Shown: positions 53,901 to 62,118, counted from the stretch's first letter. The stretch: DNA of 64,000 bases from an uncultured Tenacibaculum sp. (GCF_947502995.1 NZ_CANNBW010000018.1:1-64000), one strand, 5' to 3'. Made by a program: numbers and translations. Notes: generated from the sequence alone by a model not told the origin.

Positions 53901-55136
53901 ATGTTATTAATAAAAATAATACTTTTCAGTATTGCTATATTTCAAGGAATGATTATTGGTTTTTTACTTTTAAAATCACCTTTTTTTAAAAGTAAATCTA
54001 ACAAGTTTCTTGCTTATGCTCTTTTTTCTGCATCATGGGTTTTGTTAGATATAATATTAGAAATTTCTAATTCATATAAACTGTTTCCTTACCTTAAAGT
54101 CATAGAAACATTAGACGCTCTATTACTATTTCCAACTTTTATATTACTTTTTGTAATTCATCAGGTAAAATCGCCTCAAAGAAATTCTAAAAAATTATTA
54201 TGGCTGTTTATACCTACAGCTTTTATTGTAATAGTATTGGCTTTTTTTAATTATTTCTTTAATGATTTTGAAGATCTAAATGAAACCAATATGTTGCTAG
54301 CATTCCTTTTAATTGGTTTATTATATATTACTACTCTTTCTTTTATTCCGTATTGTTTAATTAAAACATACAAATACATAAAACTTTCTATTTATAAAGA
54401 AGAAAAGCAATGGTTGTTAAAGTTATGGAAATTTGAACTTTTTTTATTGGTAATGGTAATGCTTTTATTCGTCATAAGTCCATTCGTAGTTGATTTGACA
54501 GCAAGTATAATACAATTAATAGCTCTATTTGGAACGCTATTTATTCATTGGATTGCTTATTCTGGAGTTTATAAATTGAAATTAAAAAGCGACAGGGAAA
54601 AAGTTAGAGCTCTACTTACCAATAAATTTTTTAACGCTAATAAATTTGAAAACATAAAAGAAAAATCTTCGTTACCAAAATCTTATAACAATGTAACAAA
54701 CAATAACGAAGATTTAAAAGTAACTATAACTAATTTAAACATAGAATCACATAAACAAGAATTTAAGATTAATGAATATACTCCTACCTTATCAAAAGAA
54801 AATATTTATTTCAAAAGATTAGAAGATCTTTGTTTAAATGAAAAAATATATAGAGATAATACATTAGATAGAAATAAAGTAGCTAAAATGCTAGGTATTA
54901 GTCCTAATTATTTTTCTCAAATTATCAACTCTGAAACAGGGAGTAATTTTACTACCTACATTAATCGATATAGAGTAGAAGATGTTAAGAAGATTATTTT
55001 AAACAAAGAGTTTGAAAAGTATAGCTTATTAGCAATTGGACTTGAATGTGGTTTTTCTTCAAAATCTACATTTCATAATTCGTTTAAAAAAATTACAGGT
55101 ATGACTCCAAACGCTTATAAAAATATGCAAAAATAA
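53901..55136 (+). CDS. Membrane-bound AraC-type regulator
   Basis: A 411-aa protein. Residues 1-about 230 contain seven hydrophobic helices (starting ILFSIAIFQGMIIGFLLL). A linker leads to a C-terminal AraC DNA-binding domain (about 310-408) with first HTH LDRNKVAKMLGISPNYFSQI, second HTH YSLLAIGLECGFSSKSTFHN and end FKKITGMTPNAYKNMQ. Such 7TM-AraC proteins are frequent in Bacteroidota; signals are mostly unknown. The serine hydrolase gene follows 89 bp downstream on the same strand and is a plausible target or partner. Confidence 0.9.
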   Translation: MLLIKIILFSIAIFQGMIIGFLLLKSPFFKSKSNKFLAYALFSASWVLLDIILEISNSYKLFPYLKVIETLDALLLFPTFILLFVIHQVKSPQRNSKKLLWLFIPTAFIVIVLAFFNYFFNDFEDLNETNMLLAFLLIGLLYITTLSFIPYCLIKTYKYIKLSIYKEEKQWLLKLWKFELFLLVMVMLLFVISPFVVDLTASIIQLIALFGTLFIHWIAYSGVYKLKLKSDREKVRALLTNKFFNANKFENIKEKSSLPKSYNNVTNNNEDLKVTITNLNIESHKQEFKINEYTPTLSKENIYFKRLEDLCLNEKIYRDNTLDRNKVAKMLGISPNYFSQIINSETGSNFTTYINRYRVEDVKKIILNKEFEKYSLLAIGLECGFSSKSTFHNSFKKITGMTPNAYKNMQK

Positions 55137-55225
55137 GTTTCAATTTGTACGATTCGGTCTTTTTAAAACCTCTTACTTACATCTTTTATAGAGTTTTGCT
55201 GTAGAAAAATTAAAAATCTATAGTA

Positions 55226-56380
55226 ATGAAAGTTTTAAAAAAAGAAAAAAACACAACTTATAAAACAATTACAATTTTAAAAATATTTATGGTTTTACTA
55301 CTTGTAAGTTGTAAAAAGAGTGATCCTATTCCACATTCATCATTATCAGATCAAATTAGTAATCAAAAATATGTTGATATTTTAGAAAGTAATTTAACAA
55401 ATTTACCTGAAGGAGCCCAAGTAGCTATCGCACTAATTAAAGGAGATAAAACCGAATATATTGGAGTTATTAGAGAGAATGGAGAGTTAAAGGTAAAAGA
55501 TAATACAAATAGTATATTTGAAATTGGCTCAATTACTAAAGTATTTACTAGTATATGCCTATCAAGCATGATAAACAGTAATGAAGCTAGCTTATCTGAA
55601 ACTTTACAAGAGCAATTTGATTTTCCTCTATTAGCAGTGGGAAATGTTACTTTTAAGCAAATGGCAAATCATACTTCTGGCATACCTAGGATGCCAAATA
55701 ATGTTAATGAAATAATAGGTTTTAATCCAGAAGATCTCTATGCGGTTTATACTTATGAAAATTTGAAAAGTTATTTACAAAATCATGTCGTACTTAATAA
55801 TCCTAGTGGTACTGTTTATGAATATTCTAATATAGCCACAGGTATTTTAGGATATTCTTTAGCAAGAAAACGAAATACAACCTACGAAGAGCTATTACAA
55901 GATATTATTTTTAACCCGTTAGGTATGAACAGTAGTACGACATTACTTAGCAACGTTGACACTTCTAGATTAGTAGAACCAAGAGATATTAACGGAAATA
56001 TTAAGATACATTGGAATTTTGCCGAAACCGTAACCGCAGCAGGATCCATAAAGTCTTCTGTTAACGATATGGAAAAATTTATTCGTAAAAACTTTGAAGA
56101 TGATGTAATCTATAATCTACCACAACAAAAAACATTTAAAAAAGAAACAGATCAGCATGTAGGTTTAGGGTGGGGAATTAGTGATCATGAAGGCTTTTCT
56201 TTATTACAACATGATGGTGGTACAGGTGGTTTTTCTTCAATACTTTTTATAGATAAAAACAATGAAATTGGAGTATTAATATTAAGTAATGTAGAAGAAT
56301 ATCATGAAACAATAGTTCCAATGGCTACTAATTTTTTAATTGAATTAAAATTCAATAAAGAAAAAGTGAAAAGTTATTGA
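55226..56380 (+). CDS. Class C beta-lactamase-like serine hydrolase (lipoprotein)
   Basis: A 384-aa protein with a lipoprotein leader (FMVLLLVSC, Cys29). The catalytic motifs are complete: S102-I-T-K105 (SxxK), YSN in YEYSNIATG and HDGGTGGF near the C-terminus. It could be a beta-lactamase, esterase or D-amino-acid peptidase; the family does not allow a substrate call. It differs from the second, degenerate serine hydrolase at 59869-61110. Confidence 0.9.
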   Translation: MKVLKKEKNTTYKTITILKIFMVLLLVSCKKSDPIPHSSLSDQISNQKYVDILESNLTNLPEGAQVAIALIKGDKTEYIGVIRENGELKVKDNTNSIFEIGSITKVFTSICLSSMINSNEASLSETLQEQFDFPLLAVGNVTFKQMANHTSGIPRMPNNVNEIIGFNPEDLYAVYTYENLKSYLQNHVVLNNPSGTVYEYSNIATGILGYSLARKRNTTYEELLQDIIFNPLGMNSSTTLLSNVDTSRLVEPRDINGNIKIHWNFAETVTAAGSIKSSVNDMEKFIRKNFEDDVIYNLPQQKTFKKETDQHVGLGWGISDHEGFSLLQHDGGTGGFSSILFIDKNNEIGVLILSNVEEYHETIVPMATNFLIELKFNKEKVKSY

Positions 56381-56433
56381 AATATTTGTCGGAGACACTA
56401 TAATCTTTAAAATAAAGATGATATTTAACCACA

Positions 56434-56471
56434 ATTATGACGGATTCAATTAAATCTGAATCCGTCGTAAT
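56434..56471. terminator. Long hairpin downstream of the serine hydrolase
   Basis: A 15-bp stem (ATTATGACGGATTCA with one G-T pair) and an 8-nt loop, 53 bp past the stop codon. The trailing T run is weak, so termination is probable rather than certain. Confidence 0.55.
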
Positions 56472-56556
56472 TTCTAAAGTTAGTACTAAATTGATCACTA
56501 ACCTCTGTAAACCACAAAAAACCTCAACTAAAAACTTGTAAACAAAACATATAAAT

Positions 56557-57210
56557 ATGAAAAAGACCAGATTATTATTAATAGCATTAACTTTTACTAT
56601 TATTATAAATGGACAAACTTTAAAAATTCAAGGAGGAACATCGATATCAAAACTTAATTGGAAACTATCAGGGATTAATGACAATCCATTTTATAATGAA
56701 ACATTGATTGGATATTCCATATTTGCTGGATTAAATTATCTCGAGAAACAGTATTTCAATCTTTCAAGTAACATTGGAATGATTAGAAAGGGTGGTAAAG
56801 ATGAAATTCAACTTACCGACCAATTTGGAGAATTTACTGGACAGACAGTTACAGAAAAACCATCACTGGATTATTTATCAATCAATACTACGATTGATTT
56901 CAAATATAAAATAAAAGAGAGGTTGTCTCCATTTATAAGTTTCGGACCTCGATTTGATTATTTAGTAAATAGTAGCAAACATTTTGAAAGTCTTGAAAAT
57001 ATTAATGAGTTAAAACGTACATCTCTTGGGTTAATTTTTGGTGGAGGATTAAAATATGACATTTCAAACTTTCAACTTGGATTGAGAGCAGATTACTATT
57101 TAGATTTTACAAAAGTCGCAAATTGGGAAACTGAAAGTAGTCCAAATGGTGGAGAAGTAACCGTAGATACTTTTACTATAAATTTGACAATTGGATATAG
57201 ATTTAAATAA
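56557..57210 (+). CDS. Outer-membrane beta-barrel protein (PorT-like family)
   Basis: A 217-aa protein with a signal peptide (MKKTRLLLIALTFTIIINGQ) and alternating amphipathic strands, ending in an aromatic-basic terminus (TINLTIGYRFK). The IQGGTSISKLNW start and GLNYLEKQYFNLSSNIGMI segment are typical of small 'outer membrane beta-barrel' proteins of Bacteroidota. No transport function can be stated. Confidence 0.85.
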   Translation: MKKTRLLLIALTFTIIINGQTLKIQGGTSISKLNWKLSGINDNPFYNETLIGYSIFAGLNYLEKQYFNLSSNIGMIRKGGKDEIQLTDQFGEFTGQTVTEKPSLDYLSINTTIDFKYKIKERLSPFISFGPRFDYLVNSSKHFESLENINELKRTSLGLIFGGGLKYDISNFQLGLRADYYLDFTKVANWETESSPNGGEVTVDTFTINLTIGYRFK

Positions 57211-57363
57211 TTGCTGATGCCAATACAAGGTAATAAAACATTCAAGTAATAATATCCAAATCAGAAAAACATTTAATCAGAAACATAGAAAACTAACAAT
57301 CCTACATTTCAGATCGCCATTTTTAAAGGCAATATTTACCAATAACAAACTTTAAGAAACAAA

Positions 57364-57391
57364 AAAAGCTTCACAAAAATGTGAAGCTTTT
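57364..57391 (-). terminator. Terminator of the initiator tRNA gene
   Basis: A perfect 12-bp stem (AAAAGCTTCACA) with a 4-nt loop, 9 bp past the tRNA 3' end, followed on the minus strand by a long T run. Confidence 0.9.
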
Positions 57392-57399
57392 AAATTTAG

Positions 57400-57472
57400 T
57401 AGCGGGAACAGGACTCGAACCTGTGACCTTCGGGTTATGAGCCCGACGAGCTGCCTACTGCTCTATCCCGCG
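57400..57472 (-). tRNA. Initiator tRNA-Met (CAT anticodon)
   Basis: A 73-nt cloverleaf on the minus strand. The anticodon stem-loop TCGGGCTCATAACCCGA has the three G-C pairs typical of initiator tRNA. The T arm contains GGTTCGAGTCC. The first acceptor position is unpaired (C1 opposite T72), as in bacterial fMet tRNA. CCA is not encoded. Confidence 0.93.
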
Positions 57473-57612
57473 ATATTGGACGGCAAAAATACATCTTTTT
57501 TCTAATAAAATCCAAATAAAAAATAACTTTATTTTCCAAAAATTAATAATTGATAAAATTACTTCATTAAAAAATTCACCAAGTTATTATTAACATGCAT
57601 GTCAACCTTCAT

Positions 57613-57702
57613 TTTAAGAAACAAAAAAAGCTTCACAAAAAGTGAAGCTTTTAACTTTAGTAGCGGGAACAGGACTCGAACCTGTGACCTTCGGGTTATG
57701 AG
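57613..57702 (-). repeat. Partial copy of the tRNA-Met 3' half plus terminator (probable attachment-site scar)
   Basis: Positions 57613-57702 repeat 57351-57441 at an offset of 262 bp with very few differences. They include the terminator hairpin and the tRNA from its 3' end up to the anticodon loop (ctcat). Identity stops there and the 5' half is missing. A break in the anticodon loop is a usual integration point of tyrosine recombinases. Confidence 0.8.
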
Positions 57703-57850
57703 TTCGAAGGAATGCCTATTTTCACGCTTTTAAACATCAAAAACTAATCAAATCGTTTACGATATTGTTTACGGTAATTAAACTTTAATTTGTTGTCAAA
57801 TATAGTAGAAAATACACATTTATATTGATTAATATATTTTATTTAACTTT

Positions 57851-57878
57851 AAAAGACTTATCTCACTATAAGTCTTTT
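57851..57878 (+). terminator. Terminator-like hairpin immediately before the recombinase start codon
   Basis: A perfect 11-bp stem (AAAAGACTTAT/ATAAGTCTTTT) and a 6-nt loop, followed by TTTTTG. The ATG of the recombinase comes 4 nt after the stem. No gene on this strand lies upstream. Confidence 0.7.
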
Positions 57879-57882
57879 TGTT

Positions 57883-58989
57883 ATGAGTAAAATTCACTTA
57901 TCAAAACTTTATCATAAAAATAAGAATCAAATTAAAGTTGATTTTGAATATGATTATAATGTAAAAGAATATATAAAGAAGTATCCTTTGGTTAAGTGGA
58001 GTAATACTTATAAAACATTTTATCTCCCTTTCTCTAAAGAGAATGCTAATAATTTTTGTATTTATTTACGTAAAAATAATTACCATGTTGATTTTAAAAA
58101 GTTACAAGACGGTTTCCCTAATTACAATTTATCTAAACAGTTAAATTCTGAAATTATTTCCTCTATTGATTTATTTAAAAGATGGCTAATTCAAATGAGA
58201 TATAGTAATAACACTATTAAAACCTACATATCAATGATTAAACTTTTCTTTAGGTTTCATTCTCAAAAAGACATTGATAAAATTAACGTAAAAGATATTG
58301 AGTTATTTAACGATCAGTATATTATTAAAAATAATTTCTCTTCTACATTTCAAAATCAATTAATTAACGCAATTAAGCTTTTTTACAGCTATAACAACAA
58401 CAAGCACTTAGATTTACAAAATTTAAATAGACCTAAAAAAAGCAAAAAACTTCCTGAAGTATTAAGTCTTGACGATATAAAACTTATCTTAACTTCTATT
58501 AAAAATGTTAAACATAAAACTCTTTTAAGTTTAATCTATTCTTGTGGACTAAGAATTGGTGAAGCTTTAAACCTAAGAATAAATTCAATTGATTTAAATC
58601 GGAAATTACTTCACATAAAATCTGCAAAAGGAAGAAAAGATAGGTTTGTTCCCATATCACTCACGATGATTGATCTTCTGAAAAAATATTTTTCTCTATA
58701 TAACCCCAAATTATATTTATTTGAAGGACAAAAAAATGCAACATACAGCGCAACAAGTGCAAGACAAGTTTTAAAACGAGCTTTAAACAAAACTAACATT
58801 AATAAAAATGTTACACTACATACTTTGCGCCATAGTTATGCGACACACCTTCTTGAAAATGGTACAGATATTCGTTTCATTCAAGAATTACTTGGTCATA
58901 ACAGTCCTAAAACAACAATGATTTATACACATGTTAGTACAATTAGCCTACAGAAAATAAAAAATCCTTTTGACGATTTCAATATTTAA
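57883..58989 (+). CDS. Tyrosine recombinase/integrase
   Basis: A 368-aa recombinase. Residues 1-about 75 form a small N-terminal domain (VKWSNTYKTFYLPFS) common in Bacteroidota integrases. About 90-180 form the SAM-like core-binding domain. About 190-360 form the catalytic domain with Arg224 (CGLRIGEALNLR), Lys249, His313, Arg316 (HTLRHSYATHLL), His339 and nucleophile Tyr348 (TTMIYTHV). The HTLRHSYATHLL...IQELLGHNS pattern and NPFDDF tail resemble integron integrases. However, the stretch between LFEG and HTLRH is about ten residues shorter than in IntI, so the I2 insertion is apparently absent. It is the first gene of the cassette-like region and has the same orientation as the cassettes. 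No Shine-Dalgarno is visible. Confidence 0.93.
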   Translation: MSKIHLSKLYHKNKNQIKVDFEYDYNVKEYIKKYPLVKWSNTYKTFYLPFSKENANNFCIYLRKNNYHVDFKKLQDGFPNYNLSKQLNSEIISSIDLFKRWLIQMRYSNNTIKTYISMIKLFFRFHSQKDIDKINVKDIELFNDQYIIKNNFSSTFQNQLINAIKLFYSYNNNKHLDLQNLNRPKKSKKLPEVLSLDDIKLILTSIKNVKHKTLLSLIYSCGLRIGEALNLRINSIDLNRKLLHIKSAKGRKDRFVPISLTMIDLLKKYFSLYNPKLYLFEGQKNATYSATSARQVLKRALNKTNINKNVTLHTLRHSYATHLLENGTDIRFIQELLGHNSPKTTMIYTHVSTISLQKIKNPFDDFNI

Positions 58990-59089
58990 CTTTTATATTT
59001 GTTGTATAACCGCAACTAAATACGTCGATTTTATTCTAAATCGGGTGTATAACGACGTATTTTATGCGTATATAAACAAGTTGGGTGTA
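58990..59089. other. Structured junction after the recombinase (attI-like site)
   Basis: Nested inverted repeats: outer TTGTTGTATAACCGCA against TGCGTATATAAACAAG, inner AATACGTCG/CGACGTATT. The segment ends with the first cassette boundary GTTGGGTGTA (59080-59089). Unlike the later junctions it has no AAC-ending half-site at its left end. Confidence 0.6.
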
Positions 59090-59091
59090 AT

Positions 59092-59122
59092 TTGGAAAAC
59101 TTACCAATTTTTGGTACTTTTG
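59092..59122 (+). promoter_or_regulatory. Promoter inside the first cassette (parDE)
   Basis: TTG (59092-59094), 20 bp, then TACTTTTG (59115-59122), a full match to the Bacteroidota consensus, 16 bp before the parD ATG and directly after the cassette boundary. Confidence 0.65.
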
Positions 59123-59138
59123 AGTAAATATTTGAATT

Positions 59139-59390
59139 ATGAGTAAGAACACATCAATATCACTCGGAAATTATTTTGACCAATTTGTGAGCAGCCAAGT
59201 CTCTGCTGGACGATACAAAAACGTAAGTGAAGTAATTAGAGCTGGACTACGTCTTTTAGAAAACGAAGAAAGTAAAGTCATTGCTTTGAGAAATGCAATC
59301 CAAGAAGGAATTGACAGTGGGATTGCACACGATTTTGATCCAGAAAAACATCTTCAGGAATTAAAAGCTAGACATAAAAAGAATGGCTAA
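59139..59390 (+). CDS. parD: ParD-family antitoxin
   Basis: An 83-aa ribbon-helix-helix antitoxin. The N-terminal TSISLGNYFDQFVSSQVSAG and SEVIRAGLRLLENEE are characteristic of ParD. The C-terminal part, rich in charged residues, wraps the toxin. It overlaps the parE gene by 8 bp and probably autorepresses the promoter at 59092-59122. TA pairs are common stabilisers in cassette arrays. Confidence 0.93.
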   Translation: MSKNTSISLGNYFDQFVSSQVSAGRYKNVSEVIRAGLRLLENEESKVIALRNAIQEGIDSGIAHDFDPEKHLQELKARHKKNG

Positions 59391-59682
59391 ATATGAACTG
59401 ACCAACAAAGCTGTTGAAGATTTAACTGGAATTTGGGAATACACAATTGAAAAGTGGTCTGAACAACAAGCTGATAGATATTATAACTTGCTATTAGATA
59501 GTTGTCAAGACATTGCTAATAATCCTGATTTAGGAAAAAATTACGAGGGAATAACCAATGACTTATTCGGACTTAAAACAAGCCGGCATATAATTTTTTA
59601 CCGAAAACGAATTAACCTACCGATTGAAATTACGAGAATTTTACACGGACAAATGGATTTAAAAAATAGAATAACCGAATAA
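59383..59682 (+). CDS. parE: ParE/RelE-superfamily toxin
   Basis: A 99-aa toxin. The start YELTNKAVEDLTGIWEYTIE, a central SCQDIANNPDLGKNYEGI and the C-terminal GLKTSRHIIFYRKR...ITRILHGQMD match ParE. ParE toxins usually poison DNA gyrase. The first attC-like half-site (59688) begins 5 bp after the stop codon. Confidence 0.93.
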   Translation: MAKYELTNKAVEDLTGIWEYTIEKWSEQQADRYYNLLLDSCQDIANNPDLGKNYEGITNDLFGLKTSRHIIFYRKRINLPIEITRILHGQMDLKNRITE

Positions 59683-59687
59683 AAAAC

Positions 59688-59826
59688 TACACCCAACAAT
59701 GGCTATAAATAATTGCTTGGTTCGTGCCTACTCGGAAAATCCTACGGATTTTCCTCTGGTTCGTGAACTTTTGCTAAATTAGTAACTAAACCACGCAACT
59801 ATCCATAGCCGAGACCGTTGCCAACC
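59688..59826. repeat. attC-like site 1 (parDE / serine-hydrolase junction)
   Basis: Runs from TACACCCAAC (complement of the parDE cassette start) to GTTGCCAACC, 139 bp. ACCCAAC fits RYYYAAC. Inner arms pair ATGGCTAT with ATAGCC and TTGC..TGGTT with AACCACGCAA. Confidence 0.75.
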
Positions 59827-59868
59827 ATAAGACCAAAAAATAAATAATTCAATTAAAAATCTATAAAT

Positions 59869-61110
59869 ATGAGAAAAAGTATCTCTGTCCTCTTAGTGAT
59901 AGTTTTTTTTCAATCTTGTCAAAAAGAAGAAAAAAAAGACAGTGACATCTTAAGCAATACAAGTCCAAAATATGAAACGTATAATTATTCTGGATTTACT
60001 AAAGAAGAGATTTACGCATTCCACAAACATATTTATGAAGGTGGGAATTGGACTGTATATGGAGATACAGAGCGGTATTTTTATTTAAACTTCTCAGAAA
60101 TAGGAAATCATTCACGTATACTCAAATCAGACACACCAAGAGTTCTTGAAGAAACGCCAAGAGATGATGTAAAAAATTTTATAACCACAACGGATTTAAA
60201 AAAAGGAGGTGGATTATCGTTAAACGACTATGTGCAGCAAGTAGAAGTTAATGGCTTAATTATAATTCATAAAGGCAAAATTGTTTTTGAAGGCTATCCG
60301 AGAATGTTTCCAACAGATTTGCATATTAATATGCTAATAACGCAAGTCTTTGTTAGTTCTTCAATTGCAATTTTAGAAGATAAAGGTTTAATCGATACTA
60401 GTAAACCCATTGATTATTACTTTGATGCCTTCAAAAACTCAGGTTGGGAAGGTGTACCAGTAATAGATATTCTTAATAATAGCTCTGGAATTGATCCGAG
60501 TTCAATGAAAATATATAAACCAAGTTATAACCCAATTAAAGATCTAACCACTGCAAAATCTGTTAAGCCTTCAGGAACAGAATACCAATTTTCGAATGCT
60601 GATGCTTTAGTGTTAACATTACTAGTCGAAAAAGCAAGTGGTCTTACCTTTCGTGATTTTGTAGAACAGGAAATATGGGACAAAATAGGCGCTGAACATA
60701 GCGCCCTTTTAGCAATCAATAAAAACGGAACCTCTCTTTCATATCTTGATGGTATGTCAACAACACTTCGAGATCTTGCTAGATTTGGTCTTTCATTTAC
60801 GCCTAGTGGTAGAAAGAGTGCTAATCCAATCATTTCTGATGCTCACTTGTTTAAAATTCGAGATGTTAATAAAGACTTAGATAAATCAAGGGATTTGGAA
60901 GAAAAGAAATACAGCTGTTATCAATGGGGTGAAGTATATGAGGATGGCGATTTTTATAAGGGTGCGCATGGAGGTCAAGGTCTTTACATTTCTCCATCTA
61001 AAGATCTAGTCATTGCATTTTATGGAACTGCCAATACTGATCGTGAAAGTAATCAACTGCATATTATTGCTCGACAACTTTCTAAATCTGGACTTTTTGA
61101 TCTTGATTAA
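59869..61110 (+). CDS. Serine-hydrolase-fold lipoprotein with degenerate catalytic motifs
   Basis: A 413-aa predicted lipoprotein (lipobox at VIVFFQSC). It has a beta-lactamase/CubicO-like fold: IIIHKGKIVFEGY, DILNNSSGID, the helix VLTLLVEKASG and the C-terminal HGGQG. The expected SxxK is replaced by L156-I-T-Q159 in HINMLITQVF, and the YxN motif reads FSN in YQFSNADA. Nucleophile and base are therefore both missing, which suggests a non-catalytic protein. It is the only gene of the second cassette; 61111-61279 downstream shows nothing further. Confidence 0.85.
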   Translation: MRKSISVLLVIVFFQSCQKEEKKDSDILSNTSPKYETYNYSGFTKEEIYAFHKHIYEGGNWTVYGDTERYFYLNFSEIGNHSRILKSDTPRVLEETPRDDVKNFITTTDLKKGGGLSLNDYVQQVEVNGLIIIHKGKIVFEGYPRMFPTDLHINMLITQVFVSSSIAILEDKGLIDTSKPIDYYFDAFKNSGWEGVPVIDILNNSSGIDPSSMKIYKPSYNPIKDLTTAKSVKPSGTEYQFSNADALVLTLLVEKASGLTFRDFVEQEIWDKIGAEHSALLAINKNGTSLSYLDGMSTTLRDLARFGLSFTPSGRKSANPIISDAHLFKIRDVNKDLDKSRDLEEKKYSCYQWGEVYEDGDFYKGAHGGQGLYISPSKDLVIAFYGTANTDRESNQLHIIARQLSKSGLFDLD

Positions 61111-61279
61111 AATGACCTGCAAAGGATATATTTAGTAGATCAAATATCTATACCTATAAGCATTTACTAATAAAGTAACCACTTGAATAGAACACAGAAA
61201 ATAACGACGTCTAGAATAAAATAAAGGAATTTCAAAAAAATGAATAAAACCGCCTTACATCAAATTAAAGTTGAATTAC

Positions 61280-61482
61280 GGTTGGCAACAAGGTGTATAA
61301 AACATAGCAGGTGAGTGCTAAACCCAAAGGTTTTTGCTTATTTGCAAAGACCGCCAAATTTTTAAATTTGGCTTTTATGATTGATAAGTTAAAAACAAAA
61401 TATAAAAATTCGGCTTTGTGCTAATCCGAAAAGTACTTGTCTTTTTACACGCTACGTTTCATACACAAGACCGTTACCATAC
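61280..61482. repeat. attC-like site 2
   Basis: Runs from GGTTGGCAAC (exact complement of the preceding cassette start GTTGCCAACC) to GTTACCATAC, 203 bp, the longest site. Arms GTGTATAAAACATAGC and GCTACGTTTCATACAC pair with few mismatches; inner hairpins include CCAAATTT/AAATTTGG. Confidence 0.75.
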
Positions 61483-61503
61483 ATTATATTTAAAAATTGA
61501 AAT

Positions 61504-61977
61504 TTGAGATTAATCATTTACATATCTATTTTGAACTTTTTACTTGCTGGATGTTCAAATCCAAAACGGGATTTAATTATTGTGGAAAATGATTATGAAA
61601 TTGATTTAAGTAAATTAGACTCTGTACGTGAAAATCTAAGAGGATTTTGGATTCATGAAAACAAAGTAGATTCTAATGAAATAATATGGTTAGAATTTAT
61701 TGGTAAAAGCAACTCTACACGTTGGGAAACCATTTTCTATAACAAAGAAAACGAAAAGACTAAAACGCTTAACTACTTAACTTCCGCTCCTTTTATAGAA
61801 CTAACAAAATTTGATGGAAAAACTATGATGAAATTTATAAGTTTATCTGGAAATGATACTATAGAAATTGAAAAATTGACAAAAACAAAATTGAAAATAT
61901 ATGGAGGAACTTACCTTAAACACAAAGGTTATGACTTTCTAAAAAATAATAAATGTAAAACCCATAACGTCTGGTAA
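61504..61977 (+). CDS. Small lipoprotein of unknown function
   Basis: A 157-aa protein. The start is a TTG at 61504 (no in-frame ATG nearby), giving the leader MRLIIYISILNFLLAGCSN with a clear lipobox (LAGC). The mature part is beta-rich, with WIHENKVDSNEIIWLEFIGK and KLKIYGGTYLK, resembling lipocalin-like small lipoproteins, but I do not recognise the family. The stop codon (61975-61977) lies inside the cassette-end half-site GTCTGGTAAC. Confidence 0.72.
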   Translation: MRLIIYISILNFLLAGCSNPKRDLIIVENDYEIDLSKLDSVRENLRGFWIHENKVDSNEIIWLEFIGKSNSTRWETIFYNKENEKTKTLNYLTSAPFIELTKFDGKTMMKFISLSGNDTIEIEKLTKTKLKIYGGTYLKHKGYDFLKNNKCKTHNVW

Positions 61978-62107
61978 CAAAATGTATAGTTAATTGCTTG
62001 CGGATTTATTCCTTCGGACTAAATCTCGCAAAATCTAAAGTTTATCACCTTTTAATTAACTTTACAACTAAAAACCGCAAATAACAATACACAAAACGTT
62101 AGCTCTA
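61969..62107. repeat. attC-like site 3
   Basis: Runs from GTCTGGTAAC (9 of 10 complementary to the cassette start GTTACCATAC) to GTTAGCTCTA, 139 bp. Arms ATGTATAGTTA and TAACAATACAC pair at 9 of 11. Confidence 0.72.
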
Positions 62108-62118
62108 ATTGAAGAAAG

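Noticed and set aside
57660..57702. Second functional tRNA-Met
   Set aside because: Only the 3' half up to the anticodon loop is present; the D arm and 5' acceptor strand are missing.
61241..61315. 24-codon frame MNKTALHQIK... before attC-like site 2
   Set aside because: Very short and runs through the cassette boundary; kept as non-coding.
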